A stretch of DNA of 10,995 nucleotides from a bacterium UBA4637 (GTDB taxonomy: Bacteria > Bacteroidota > Bacteroidia > Bacteroidales > Bacteroidaceae): NCBI GenBank assembly GCA_002405875.1, contig DHMR01000116.1, forward strand, positions 1 through 10,995, written 5' to 3'. The notes beneath the pieces were generated by a model. It ran no database searches, was not told the DNA's origin, and saw only the letters and a list, made by a program, of their open reading frames with translations. Shown one piece after another: positions 1 to 6,267 of the stretch. How positions within the stretch are numbered: the stretch's first letter is position 1; the number at the start of each line of letters is the position of its first letter. Position numbers and translations under genes: made by a program.

Positions 1-386
1 GTTTGCTGGCAGCACTGGTTGTCAGCGTCGGTATCGTTCACACTGTTGCGAGCCGTCCACTTATGGTAGTCAGCCCACTGGTCGGTGTAGTCGAGGTAAC
101 GTTGCTGAGGGTCAATCTCGTAGAGCGCCATCAGTCCCTCGTAATAAACGGCACGAGTCCAGAGGTTGCTCGTGCGTTTCTTCTTCACATAGGTGTCGAT
201 GGTAGGGTCGCTGTACTTCGTCATGAAGTAGTTGTTGGTGCGATGCGCTACCTCTAGGATTTCCTGCTGTAAGGCATTCTCTGCCTTTGCGGCATTCTGC
301 ACTTTTGGAGTATTTGGGGTGCTCTGCGCAGAGATGGCTGTCATGCCCACGAATGCGCAGAGGGTTGTAAAGATAAGTTTCTTCAT
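1..386 (-). CDS. GH105-family unsaturated glucuronyl/rhamnogalacturonyl hydrolase, N-terminal part (runs off the left edge)
   Basis: The frame opens at an ATG at 386 and stays open leftward to the window edge, giving about 128 residues. Residues 1-20 form a signal peptide (MKKLIFTTLC start, hydrophobic core, probable cleavage after AISA), so the enzyme is exported, probably to the periplasm. Residues 74-89 (NLWTRAVYYEGLMALY), the following WADYHKW and RN segment, and DADNQCC (120-126) match the start of the alpha/alpha barrel of GH105 (YteR/YesR type). GH105 enzymes remove the 4,5-unsaturated uronic acid that a polysaccharide lyase leaves at the non-reducing end, typically from rhamnogalacturonan fragments. 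Full-length members have roughly 370-420 residues, so about two thirds, including much of the catalytic barrel, is outside the window. It starts 45 bp after the GH106 gene stops, on the same strand and with no visible promoter between, so the two are probably cotranscribed. GH88 is the closest alternative family. Confidence 0.85.
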   Translation of the reverse strand, partial: MKKLIFTTLCAFVGMTAISAQSTPNTPKVQNAAKAENALQQEILEVAHRTNNYFMTKYSDPTIDTYVKKKRTSNLWTRAVYYEGLMALYEIDPQQRYLDYTDQWADYHKWTARNSVNDTDADNQCCQQ

Positions 387-431
387 TGCTGAATGATATT
401 TGATGAATTACACCTTATTATATATAATCTG

Positions 432-3008
432 TTACTTCAATTCTATGAGTTTTACGCTACTGTTGAGACCGCTAGGCACTGGTTTCCAGTTGGCATAGGA
501 GGTCTTCTTGTAGTTGATGTTCACCACGTTGATTTCCTTCATCTTGCGCCACTTCACGCCTTGTCGGTCGAGTTCGGCGATGCGGTTGGCTGGCAGGTTG
601 GTAACCTCGATGCGGAGGGTGTTCTTTCCCTTGACAAGCGCATCCTTGCTGTCGAGGATGTAAGGTACAGCCCAGGCGCATCCGATATACTTGCCATTGA
701 TGTATACACGGGCACTCTCCCTGACATCGCCCAGGTCGATTGCCCACTGCTTCTTGGCATCGTCCTTACTCATCTTGAAGGTGGTCTCGTAAACGCCCGT
801 TCCCATGGTCGCCTTTGTCTTCTCGTCGAGGTTTTCCCAAGACTTCAATCCCTGCAACTGATAGGTCTTACCCACCTGTGGCTGCTCCTCGGTAAAGGAG
901 AGCGTCCAGTTGTTGGCGGTGAGGTCGATGCTCTTGCCATCGGCAGCTTGTTGAGCCTCAGGGGTGATGGAAGCCAGGGCATTTTCTGCATTCCAATCGC
1001 TTACAGGCTTGTTGGAAACCAGGAGGATGCGGCTCTCGCCACTCTTCAGCTGGATGTCCAAGCCCTTGTCTGAGATGTTGGCTGCGTGGTATTCGCCTGT
1101 CATTGGGTTGTACCATACGCCATATTTTTCTCCTGTGCCCAAGACAACAGACGATGCAACATCGTCCTTGGTAAGGTTGGCGATGAAGTAATGATGTCCC
1201 AAGACATTGCTTCGGCGAATCATCTTCAGTCCGAGTTGCTTCTTGAGCATCTCAGGCTTGGCAGCTTGTGCCATCGCCTCGGTGTTATCGCCCTTGATAA
1301 TCTTGGCACCTTGTGACTTGAGGTCGGAGATGTGCTGGATTACGTCACTAGGCATGATGTTGCTGCCAGGGATGATGAGTCCCTTGTAGCGAGTGCCAGC
1401 AGCTGTCTCAATCATGCCATTTTTAAAGGTACACGTGCGCAGGTAGTTGTCGCTGATGTAGTCGCAGTCAAAACCAGCCTTGTCGATGTCGAGGATGGTC
1501 TTGATAAACTCCGGTGCCTTCTTCGCCATGGAGTGGATGTCAAACTGCATCAACCAGTTCTTGGTGTCCTTGCGCCACATGTCTCTTACCGGCAGATAAA
1601 CCAAGAAGTCGTTGTCTGGCTGTCCCCACTGTAAGTAAGTCTGGCAGTTGGTGATGTATTTCATCAGCTCTGGGGCATCGCGCCAAATGCTGTTGGTAGG
1701 GCTCATGTCGACGGAGGCATAGAACTTCCAACCTGGCCATGGGTCGTTCTTAGGCGAATAAGCCGTGCCATGGAAGAACATGTGGTTCACTCCGGCGCAG
1801 AACATCAAGTCCATATCCGGTTTCATCTGGCTCAATGAGGTGCGGAAATGCTCGGTGAGCCAGGTGAAGGTCTCGCTCGAAGTATACTTCTTGCCTGTGA
1901 TATGGGCGGCAGATGGAGCATACTTCAACATGCTGAGGTCGCTGTAGTTAGGACGAGTCATTCCTGGATCCTTGCGCAAGCCCTTGATGCCGAAGTCGGT
2001 GAGACCGAAGCCTTCAATCTCCGGAATGTCTACGGCAGCATAGCAGTCGATGAGGTTGGCTGGTGAGCCATGTGCCTGGTTGCGGGTGATGGCGCCACGG
2101 TCGTGCGCCCACTTGGTCCATTGCTCGGTGAAGTTATGGAGAAGCATGTCGCCCAGAGTCTCACGATAGTCGCTTACCACCTCGGCATCGCCATCCAAGA
2201 ACTCAGGGAACTTGTCCTGCAACTTGTATCCGTGCATCTTCTCAAACTCGGTGAGAAGAGTCGGTGTCCAGTTGGCACCATATACCTCGTAGCTGTCATT
2301 GAAGAAAGTATGAGGATAAGGAGTCTTCGAAGCCACAAAGGCACTGTCGATGTGGGCTAGATAGTGAGCCACGGCAGTAGAGTCGAAGTGGTCGATGACA
2401 TAGCCCTCGCCGCCAGGAGCCGCACGTTTCACCTTTTGGCGGGTACGGCTCTCATAAAGGGCGATGACACGTTTCTTCTTCTTGTCGCCTTCCACAGGAT
2501 AAGCCTTGATGACCTTCAGCTTGGCGAAAGCACGCTCTTTCTCAGGCACGTTGAACTGTATGTCCATCAGTTTTTGCTTGACACCTACGATGGTATCCAC
2601 GAATACCGCCTTGCAAGCTGCCTCGTTGATAGGCACCCAAGGACCGCCGAATGGCCAGCCTGTGCCTGTCGCCATATCGGTCTCGATGCCCACTTGCTTG
2701 TTCTCTTTCTCCACGAACTGGAGCATGTCCATCCATTTCGGAGAGAGATAAGGAATGTCGTTCTTGTCGTTGCCTAGCACACCATAGAGCGGTGTGATTT
2801 CCACGGCACCGATGCCAGCCTTGGCATATTCGTCGAGGTTCCACTTCAAGTTTTCCTTGTCCACGGCAGACCCCATCCACCACCATCTCACTCCAGGCTT
2901 GGCTTCCTGGGCAGGGGTAGGGAGGTACTGCGCCTGACAGTTGAGCGATGCCATCATTGCCAGGGCAAAAGAAAAAACTACAAACTTATTTCTTTGTGAC
3001 TTATTCAT
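432..3008 (-). CDS. GH106-type alpha-L-rhamnosidase, exported
   Basis: The product is 858 residues, with an N-terminal signal peptide (about 1-26, probable cleavage at CQA/Q). The cysteine at 24 follows SLN, a poor lipobox, so signal peptidase I is more likely than lipoprotein processing. Residues 41-70 (RWWWMGSAV, then a stretch ending GIGAVE) are the typical GH106 opening, where the first barrel strand follows a Trp-rich loop. TGTGWPFGGPW (114-124) also fits. Candidate catalytic acids are E241 in FFNDSYEVYG and E379 in YTSSETFTW, chosen by local resemblance and not by alignment. The C-terminal part, about 690-858, looks like a beta-jelly-roll sugar-binding domain (IDLGDVRESARVYINGKYIG and a later LRIEVTNLPANR). 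GH106 enzymes hydrolyse terminal alpha-L-rhamnose, for example in rhamnogalacturonans. It is the first gene of the leftward unit, and its promoter is proposed at 3109-3116. The family call is strong; the linkage attacked cannot be read from sequence. Confidence 0.88.
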   Translation of the reverse strand: MNKSQRNKFVVFSFALAMMASLNCQAQYLPTPAQEAKPGVRWWWMGSAVDKENLKWNLDEYAKAGIGAVEITPLYGVLGNDKNDIPYLSPKWMDMLQFVEKENKQVGIETDMATGTGWPFGGPWVPINEAACKAVFVDTIVGVKQKLMDIQFNVPEKERAFAKLKVIKAYPVEGDKKKKRVIALYESRTRQKVKRAAPGGEGYVIDHFDSTAVAHYLAHIDSAFVASKTPYPHTFFNDSYEVYGANWTPTLLTEFEKMHGYKLQDKFPEFLDGDAEVVSDYRETLGDMLLHNFTEQWTKWAHDRGAITRNQAHGSPANLIDCYAAVDIPEIEGFGLTDFGIKGLRKDPGMTRPNYSDLSMLKYAPSAAHITGKKYTSSETFTWLTEHFRTSLSQMKPDMDLMFCAGVNHMFFHGTAYSPKNDPWPGWKFYASVDMSPTNSIWRDAPELMKYITNCQTYLQWGQPDNDFLVYLPVRDMWRKDTKNWLMQFDIHSMAKKAPEFIKTILDIDKAGFDCDYISDNYLRTCTFKNGMIETAAGTRYKGLIIPGSNIMPSDVIQHISDLKSQGAKIIKGDNTEAMAQAAKPEMLKKQLGLKMIRRSNVLGHHYFIANLTKDDVASSVVLGTGEKYGVWYNPMTGEYHAANISDKGLDIQLKSGESRILLVSNKPVSDWNAENALASITPEAQQAADGKSIDLTANNWTLSFTEEQPQVGKTYQLQGLKSWENLDEKTKATMGTGVYETTFKMSKDDAKKQWAIDLGDVRESARVYINGKYIGCAWAVPYILDSKDALVKGKNTLRIEVTNLPANRIAELDRQGVKWRKMKEINVVNINYKKTSYANWKPVPSGLNSSVKLIELK

Positions 3009-3075
3009 TATATTGTTGGTTTTTAAGTAATGTTATTATTCAGAGATTGTTTCATCTTGTGAGAGACAGCGTTTC

Positions 3076-3090
3076 TATCTTTCGAAGATA
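3076..3090 (-). repeat. Small inverted repeat in the predicted GH106 leader
   Basis: TATCTT (3076-3081) and AAGATA (3085-3090) are perfect inverted copies separated by three bases. They lie inside the presumed 5' untranslated leader of the GH106 gene, between the proposed start of transcription near 3102 and the ATG at 3008. A short hairpin or a protein site are both possible. Six base pairs in AT-rich DNA can arise by chance. Confidence 0.3.
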
Positions 3091-3108
3091 TCATGTTGTC
3101 TTCGTTTG

Positions 3109-3116
3109 CAAAGATA
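3109..3116 (-). promoter_or_regulatory. Bacteroidota-type -7 box for the GH106-GH105 unit
   Basis: Read on the minus strand, 3116 to 3109 is TATCTTTG, an exact match to the Bacteroidota -7 consensus TAnnTTTG. At the expected -33 position (about 3140-3137) the minus strand reads GCAA, not TTTG, so only half of the core promoter is good. That is common in promoters that need an activator. Transcription would start near 3102, leaving a leader of about 94 bases. A CGTAC half-site (minus strand 3136-3132) and a perfect inverted repeat (3141-3165) lie directly upstream. Confidence 0.6.
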
Positions 3117-3140
3117 AATAAAAAAAATGGAGTACGTTGC

Positions 3141-3165
3141 TTTTATAGTTCGGAAATCTATAAAA
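3141..3165. promoter_or_regulatory. Candidate operator: 8-bp perfect inverted repeat upstream of the GH106 promoter
   Basis: TTTTATAG (3141-3148) and CTATAAAA (3158-3165) are perfect inverted copies around a 9-base spacer. The centre-to-centre distance of the arms is 17 bases. The repeat sits about 25-49 bp upstream of the -7 box of the leftward unit, where an activator would be expected to bind when the -33 box is weak. PUL promoters are commonly driven by hybrid two-component, SusR-like or ECF regulators; which one acts here cannot be told. The sequence is AT-rich, which raises the chance of coincidence. Confidence 0.4.
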
Positions 3166-3252
3166 TAGTACAAATATAAATGATATTTGCCAAAAAGTAG
3201 GGGTGTTAGCCTAGAAATGATAGTACTTTATGCCATAAAGATGAGAGGAAAA

Positions 3253-3284
3253 TTTGCAGCATTGAAAAAATATCTGTATCTTTG
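3253..3284 (+). promoter_or_regulatory. Complete Bacteroidota promoter in front of the relic gene
   Basis: TTTG at 3253-3256 and TATCTTTG at 3277-3284 are separated by 20 bases, which is the consensus spacing for -33 TTTG and -7 TAnnTTTG. It is the only promoter in the window where both boxes are intact. Transcription would start near 3291, only about nine bases before the ATG of the broken AAA-ATPase/DUF1703 gene at 3300, so it most likely belonged to that gene. Just upstream, CTTTAT (3226-3231) and ATAAAG (3235-3240) form a small inverted repeat of unknown meaning. Confidence 0.65.
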
Positions 3285-3299
3285 CCAAAAAATAAGATT

Positions 3300-3469
3300 A
3301 TGGCTTCAAAGAGATAACCTTTAGGAATACAGACATTCTCCGAAATCGTGAAGGGGAACTACTTCTATGCTGACAAGACGGCTATCGTCTATCAGTTGGC
3401 TCATTATGCCAAGTTTCCTTTAATTTCTCGGAAGACCAAAGAAGCATTGAGAATTGGACAATAGAATAA
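3300..3469 (+). pseudogene. Relic of an AAA-ATPase-like/DUF1703 (PD-(D/E)XK nuclease-like) gene with a large internal deletion
   Basis: From the ATG at 3300 the translation reads MASKR, a stop (TAA at 3315-3317), then PLGIQTFSEI, NYFYADKTAIVYQL and FPLISR. This matches the N-terminus of AAA-ATPase-like (PF09820) proteins, whose members begin roughly LPIGIQ-F-I, then YxYVDKT, then FLSRPRRFGKS. The match ends at CGG (3429-3431), just before the expected P-loop. From 3431, in a different frame, the sequence reads EDQRSIENWTIE and stops at 3467-3469, which resembles the C-terminal end of the same family (R-I-W-IE at the very end). Only about 42 N-terminal and 12 C-terminal residues survive of a protein normally near 500-550. 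An early nonsense codon, an internal deletion and a frame change make it non-functional as an ATPase. A promoter and a terminator still flank it. Confidence 0.75.
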
Positions 3470-3511
3470 AAAATAGATTTAGTATTTTGTTGACGGTAAT
3501 AAACTAATAAG

Positions 3512-3550
3512 AGGATGTGCCAAATATTAACGGTACATCCTTTTGTTTTT
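3512..3550 (+). terminator. Intrinsic terminator of the relic transcription unit
   Basis: AGGATGTGCC (3512-3521) pairs with GGTACATCCT (3532-3541) to form a 10-bp stem with one G-U pair, closed by a 10-base AT-rich loop. It is followed at once by TTTTGTTTTT (3541-3550). This is a standard rho-independent terminator for rightward transcription. It sits about 45 bases after the relic's stop codon and upstream of the GH2 promoter, so it would keep transcription from the relic promoter out of the PUL genes. Confidence 0.8.
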
Positions 3551-3571
3551 CTGTATAATAACCCTATAGTG

Positions 3572-3600
3572 CGTACAATTCTCCCCCTTGCATTTGTACG
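3572..3600. promoter_or_regulatory. Candidate operator: CGTACAA-N15-TTGTACG at the GH2 promoter
   Basis: CGTACAA (3572-3578) and TTGTACG (3594-3600) are perfect 7-bp inverted copies. The CGTAC cores are 24 bases apart from centre to centre. The repeat overlaps the -33 region and ends 8 bases before the -7 box of the GH2 promoter. The same core recurs upstream of the susC-like gene (7774-7790), and a single copy lies by the GH106 promoter (3132-3136), which suggests a shared regulator. A protein-binding role is inferred. Confidence 0.5.
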
Positions 3601-3616
3601 TTTCTCGCTACTTTTG
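3587..3616 (+). promoter_or_regulatory. Promoter of the GH2-esterase unit
   Basis: TACTTTTG at 3609-3616 is an exact TAnnTTTG -7 box. The best -33 candidate is CTTG (3587-3590), a three-of-four match with an 18-base spacer, slightly short of the usual 19-21. Transcription would begin near 3623, giving a leader of about 58 bases to the ATG at 3681. The weak -33 box lies inside the inverted repeat at 3572-3600, so a regulator bound there could directly control access to the promoter. Confidence 0.55.
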
Positions 3617-3666
3617 CAGAAAAATAACGAAATAAACGAATATTTTGTAGAAGTAACACAACTAAC

Positions 3667-3672
3667 AAGGAG
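3667..3672 (+). promoter_or_regulatory. Strong Shine-Dalgarno site for the GH2 gene
   Basis: AAGGAG lies 8 bases upstream of the ATG at 3681, an ideal sequence and distance. Bacteroidota genes usually lack a clear Shine-Dalgarno, and no comparable purine run precedes the esterase or susC-like genes here. It supports 3681 as the true start. Confidence 0.6.
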
Positions 3673-3680
3673 AATATCGT

Positions 3681-6176
3681 ATGATAAAAATCAAAAAGAC
3701 AATGATGGGATTGGTAGCTTTGGGACTCTTCTCATGGCAATCGACCCTTGCTCGTGAAAAAAAGAGCATCAACCTGGGATGGAAATACCAGCCGGGCATC
3801 ATCGAGAATGCGCAGGCGGTGGATTTCAATGACAAGGGGTGGCAGGTGGTCAATCTGCCTCACGATGCACAGGTGGTAGGACCTTTTGTCAAGAAAGGCA
3901 ATGGAGCCAGCAATCGCAATGGTTATCGTCCGTTGGGACGTGGGTGGTATCGAAAGACCATCAAGTACGACAAGGCTTGGGAGGGCAAGCGCATTGTTCT
4001 GGAGTTTGAGGGCGTGTATCGTGATGCCAAGGTGTATGTCAATGGCAAGCTCTGCGAGGGAAAGAATCCGAATGGCTATCTAGACTTCGAGTTCGACATT
4101 ACCGATAAATTGCAGCAGGGGGCGAACGTTATCGCCGTAAGTTACGACAATGCTTATCCGAAGAGCAGCCGATGGTATAATGGCGAGGGCATCAACAGGG
4201 ATGTTTGGTTACATGTGCTCGAAGATGTGCATGTGGCAAGATATGGCACGTATGTTACCACACCGAAGATTACTCCATCGCAAGCCAAGGTGAATGTGAA
4301 GACCGACATCAAGAATGAGCGCACCGACTCCGTGCTTTGTCGATTGGTGACGGAAATCCAAGCTCCCGATGGCAAGACGGTGGCTACAGCCGAGGCGGTA
4401 GCTCCTTTTGGAGGTGGCGAGACCTATCAGTTTAATCAAGACATCTTGGTTGACAACCCTCAACTTTGGAACGTGGGCGATGGCAAAATGTATAAGGCGG
4501 TGAGCCATGTGTATGTGGCGAAACAGAAGTATAATGGAAACGTCAGAATGCCTTTGGAATGGAATACAACAGAAGTTGGTGCATCGGATGTGGCTTCTCT
4601 GAAAATCCCGGATGGAGCGATTGATACCTACGAGACGCCTTTCGGTATCCGTGAGATAGAGCTTTCTCCTGACCAAGGTCTCTTGGTGAATGGCAAGAAG
4701 GTATATGTGAATGGTGTTTGCCTGCATACCGACCTTGGTCCTCTTGGTACGGCTTCCTTCGAGGAGGGATGGAACCAGCGACTCATGGCTCTTACACGAG
4801 ACTTGAAATGCAACGGTCTTCGTCTCTCTCACAATGCTTATCCTAAGTATGTGCTCGACTGGGCTGACCGCCATGGCATCCTTGTGGTGGATGAGTTCTT
4901 CGATAAGTGGGACGATAGTTATTATGGACAGGGGGCGAAGTTTGGTGCCTTGCATCTGCGTGATGTCCGTGTTCAGATGCAGCGTGACCGCAACCATCCT
5001 TCCGTATTCATCTGGAGTGTGGGCAACGAGGTGTATCAGCAGATTCAAGCCGAGCAAACTCGCAAGAATGGTATTAAACAATTGAAGACGCTCTTGGACT
5101 TGGCACATCAGATAGACCCTACCCGCAAGGCTACTTGCAGCCAGTATCCTAATCGCTATAACAGCATCACCCGAAAGCGAGACGAAAAACGTTTCTTGAA
5201 TGCTGAACCTCATCAGTTCGAATTCTATACAGATGTGGTTTGCACCAACTATTTGGAAAGTTTTTGGGACGAAGACCACAAGCGATTCCCACAATTGGTA
5301 TTCATGGAGGGAGAGATGGCTGTGGGCGACTTAGGTTACAACTATTTCAACTTCGACCACTCTTATCCTGTGGGACAGTTCTATTGGGGCGGAACCGATT
5401 ACATCGGCGAGTCCTTCGGTTGGCCATCCAAGGGATGGGTTCGTGGACTGGTGAGCTTCACCAATCATCTGAAGCCACTGGGCTGGAGCGTGAAGAGCTT
5501 CTATGATACAGAAAAGCCAATGGTGAAAATCATCACTCGTCCTAACAAGGGACAGGGTGGTTTGGTATGGAACGACTTGAAGATGACTTGGATAGCCCTC
5601 GATGAGCATTGGAACTATGCGGAAGGCGACAAGCTGAAGGTGCAAGTGATGAGCAACTGCGACGAGACCGAGCTCTTCCTCAATGGCAAGAGCTTGGGCA
5701 AGAAGCAGTTGCCTCCTAAGAACCAAGCCCCAGAGTTGGTATGGGATGTGGCTTATCAGAAAGGTGAGTTGAAAGCCATCGGATATAACAAGGGCATCAA
5801 GGTTGGCGAGGATATTCTTGCCACGGCAGGCAAGCCAGCCAAGATACTCGTGGATGTGACCAAGTCGCAACTGAAGGGCGACGGTATGGACTTGGCCTAT
5901 CTCAACTACACCGTAGTGGATGCCCAGGGAAATGTTTGTCCTGATGCAGTCAAACTCGACTTCGATGTAAAGGGACAAGGTGTGAACGCTGGTGTTGCCA
6001 ACGATGACATGATGAGCGATGAGCCATGGCAAGGCAATAGCCGCAGTACTTATCGTGGCAAGTGCCAGTTAATAATTCGTGGCAATGCCCTTGCGTCTGG
6101 TAAGTCGGGTAAGATTGTTGTCAAGGCAAAATCGAATGGATTGAAGACTTTGACCACTGTCATTGCAGTCAAATAA
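3681..6176 (+). CDS. GH2 beta-galactosidase-like glycoside hydrolase, exported
   Basis: The product is 831 residues, with a signal peptide at about 1-25 (KIKK, then a hydrophobic core, ending STLA). Domains in order: GH2 N-terminal sugar-binding jelly roll at about 28-180 (GVYRDAKVYVNG at 111-122; SRWYNGEGINRDVWL at 163-177, close to the usual SRWYPGAGIYR), an Ig-like domain at about 185-300, the catalytic TIM barrel at about 310-620, a DUF4982-like domain at about 630-710 (TELFLNGKSLG), and a C-terminal GH2 domain 5-like module with YTVVDAQGN and PWQGNSRSTYRG. The acid/base is E450 in NHPSVFIWSVGNE. The nucleophile is E543 or E545 in VFMEGEMAV, and YWGGTDYIGES follows as usual for the family. 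Many GH2 enzymes of this layout are beta-galactosidases, but beta-glucuronidases and alpha-L-arabinopyranosidases also occur in the family, so specificity is open. The esterase gene follows 91 bp later and is probably cotranscribed. Confidence 0.88.
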   Translation: MIKIKKTMMGLVALGLFSWQSTLAREKKSINLGWKYQPGIIENAQAVDFNDKGWQVVNLPHDAQVVGPFVKKGNGASNRNGYRPLGRGWYRKTIKYDKAWEGKRIVLEFEGVYRDAKVYVNGKLCEGKNPNGYLDFEFDITDKLQQGANVIAVSYDNAYPKSSRWYNGEGINRDVWLHVLEDVHVARYGTYVTTPKITPSQAKVNVKTDIKNERTDSVLCRLVTEIQAPDGKTVATAEAVAPFGGGETYQFNQDILVDNPQLWNVGDGKMYKAVSHVYVAKQKYNGNVRMPLEWNTTEVGASDVASLKIPDGAIDTYETPFGIREIELSPDQGLLVNGKKVYVNGVCLHTDLGPLGTASFEEGWNQRLMALTRDLKCNGLRLSHNAYPKYVLDWADRHGILVVDEFFDKWDDSYYGQGAKFGALHLRDVRVQMQRDRNHPSVFIWSVGNEVYQQIQAEQTRKNGIKQLKTLLDLAHQIDPTRKATCSQYPNRYNSITRKRDEKRFLNAEPHQFEFYTDVVCTNYLESFWDEDHKRFPQLVFMEGEMAVGDLGYNYFNFDHSYPVGQFYWGGTDYIGESFGWPSKGWVRGLVSFTNHLKPLGWSVKSFYDTEKPMVKIITRPNKGQGGLVWNDLKMTWIALDEHWNYAEGDKLKVQVMSNCDETELFLNGKSLGKKQLPPKNQAPELVWDVAYQKGELKAIGYNKGIKVGEDILATAGKPAKILVDVTKSQLKGDGMDLAYLNYTVVDAQGNVCPDAVKLDFDVKGQGVNAGVANDDMMSDEPWQGNSRSTYRGKCQLIIRGNALASGKSGKIVVKAKSNGLKTLTTVIAVK

Positions 6177-6209
6177 GTCATCCGTTTCTTATATTTAGAA
6201 TAAATCATG

Positions 6210-6238
6210 TTCAGAATGAAATCATATTCTATTCTGAA
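6210..6238 (+). repeat. Intergenic hairpin between the GH2 and esterase genes
   Basis: TTCAGAAT (6210-6217) and ATTCTGAA (6231-6238) form an 8-bp perfect inverted repeat with a 13-base loop, extendable by two G-U pairs. No T-run follows, so it is not an intrinsic terminator. TCAGAAT recurs at 6244-6250, just before the esterase start, and could compete for pairing with the 3' arm. It may stabilise the message or modulate esterase translation, or it may be chance in AT-rich spacer. Confidence 0.4.
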
Positions 6239-6267
6239 TGTAATCAGAATAAAAGTTGAACGATAAA

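Noticed and set aside
393..1073. Open frame (226 codons) on the plus strand opposite the GH106 C-terminal region
   Set aside because: It overlaps a strongly supported gene on the other strand, and its translation shows no motif of any family.
3515..3757. 80-codon plus-strand frame running from the terminator into the GH2 gene
   Set aside because: Its start lies inside the terminator stem and it overlaps the GH2 start in another frame. The promoter and Shine-Dalgarno both favour 3681.
4209..5294. Long open frame (361 codons) on the minus strand opposite the GH2 gene
   Set aside because: It lies wholly inside a well-supported GH2 coding region, its translation has no domain-like pattern, and it has no promoter or start context. 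It is a by-product of the codon use of the real gene.
5331..6032. Open frame (233 codons) on the minus strand opposite the GH2 C-terminal region
   Set aside because: It is a shadow frame under conserved GH2 and DUF4982-like coding sequence.
6256..6267. TTG start adding four residues to the esterase
   Set aside because: ATG codons at 6268 and 6271 lie immediately downstream in frame and give a normal signal peptide. The extension adds nothing.
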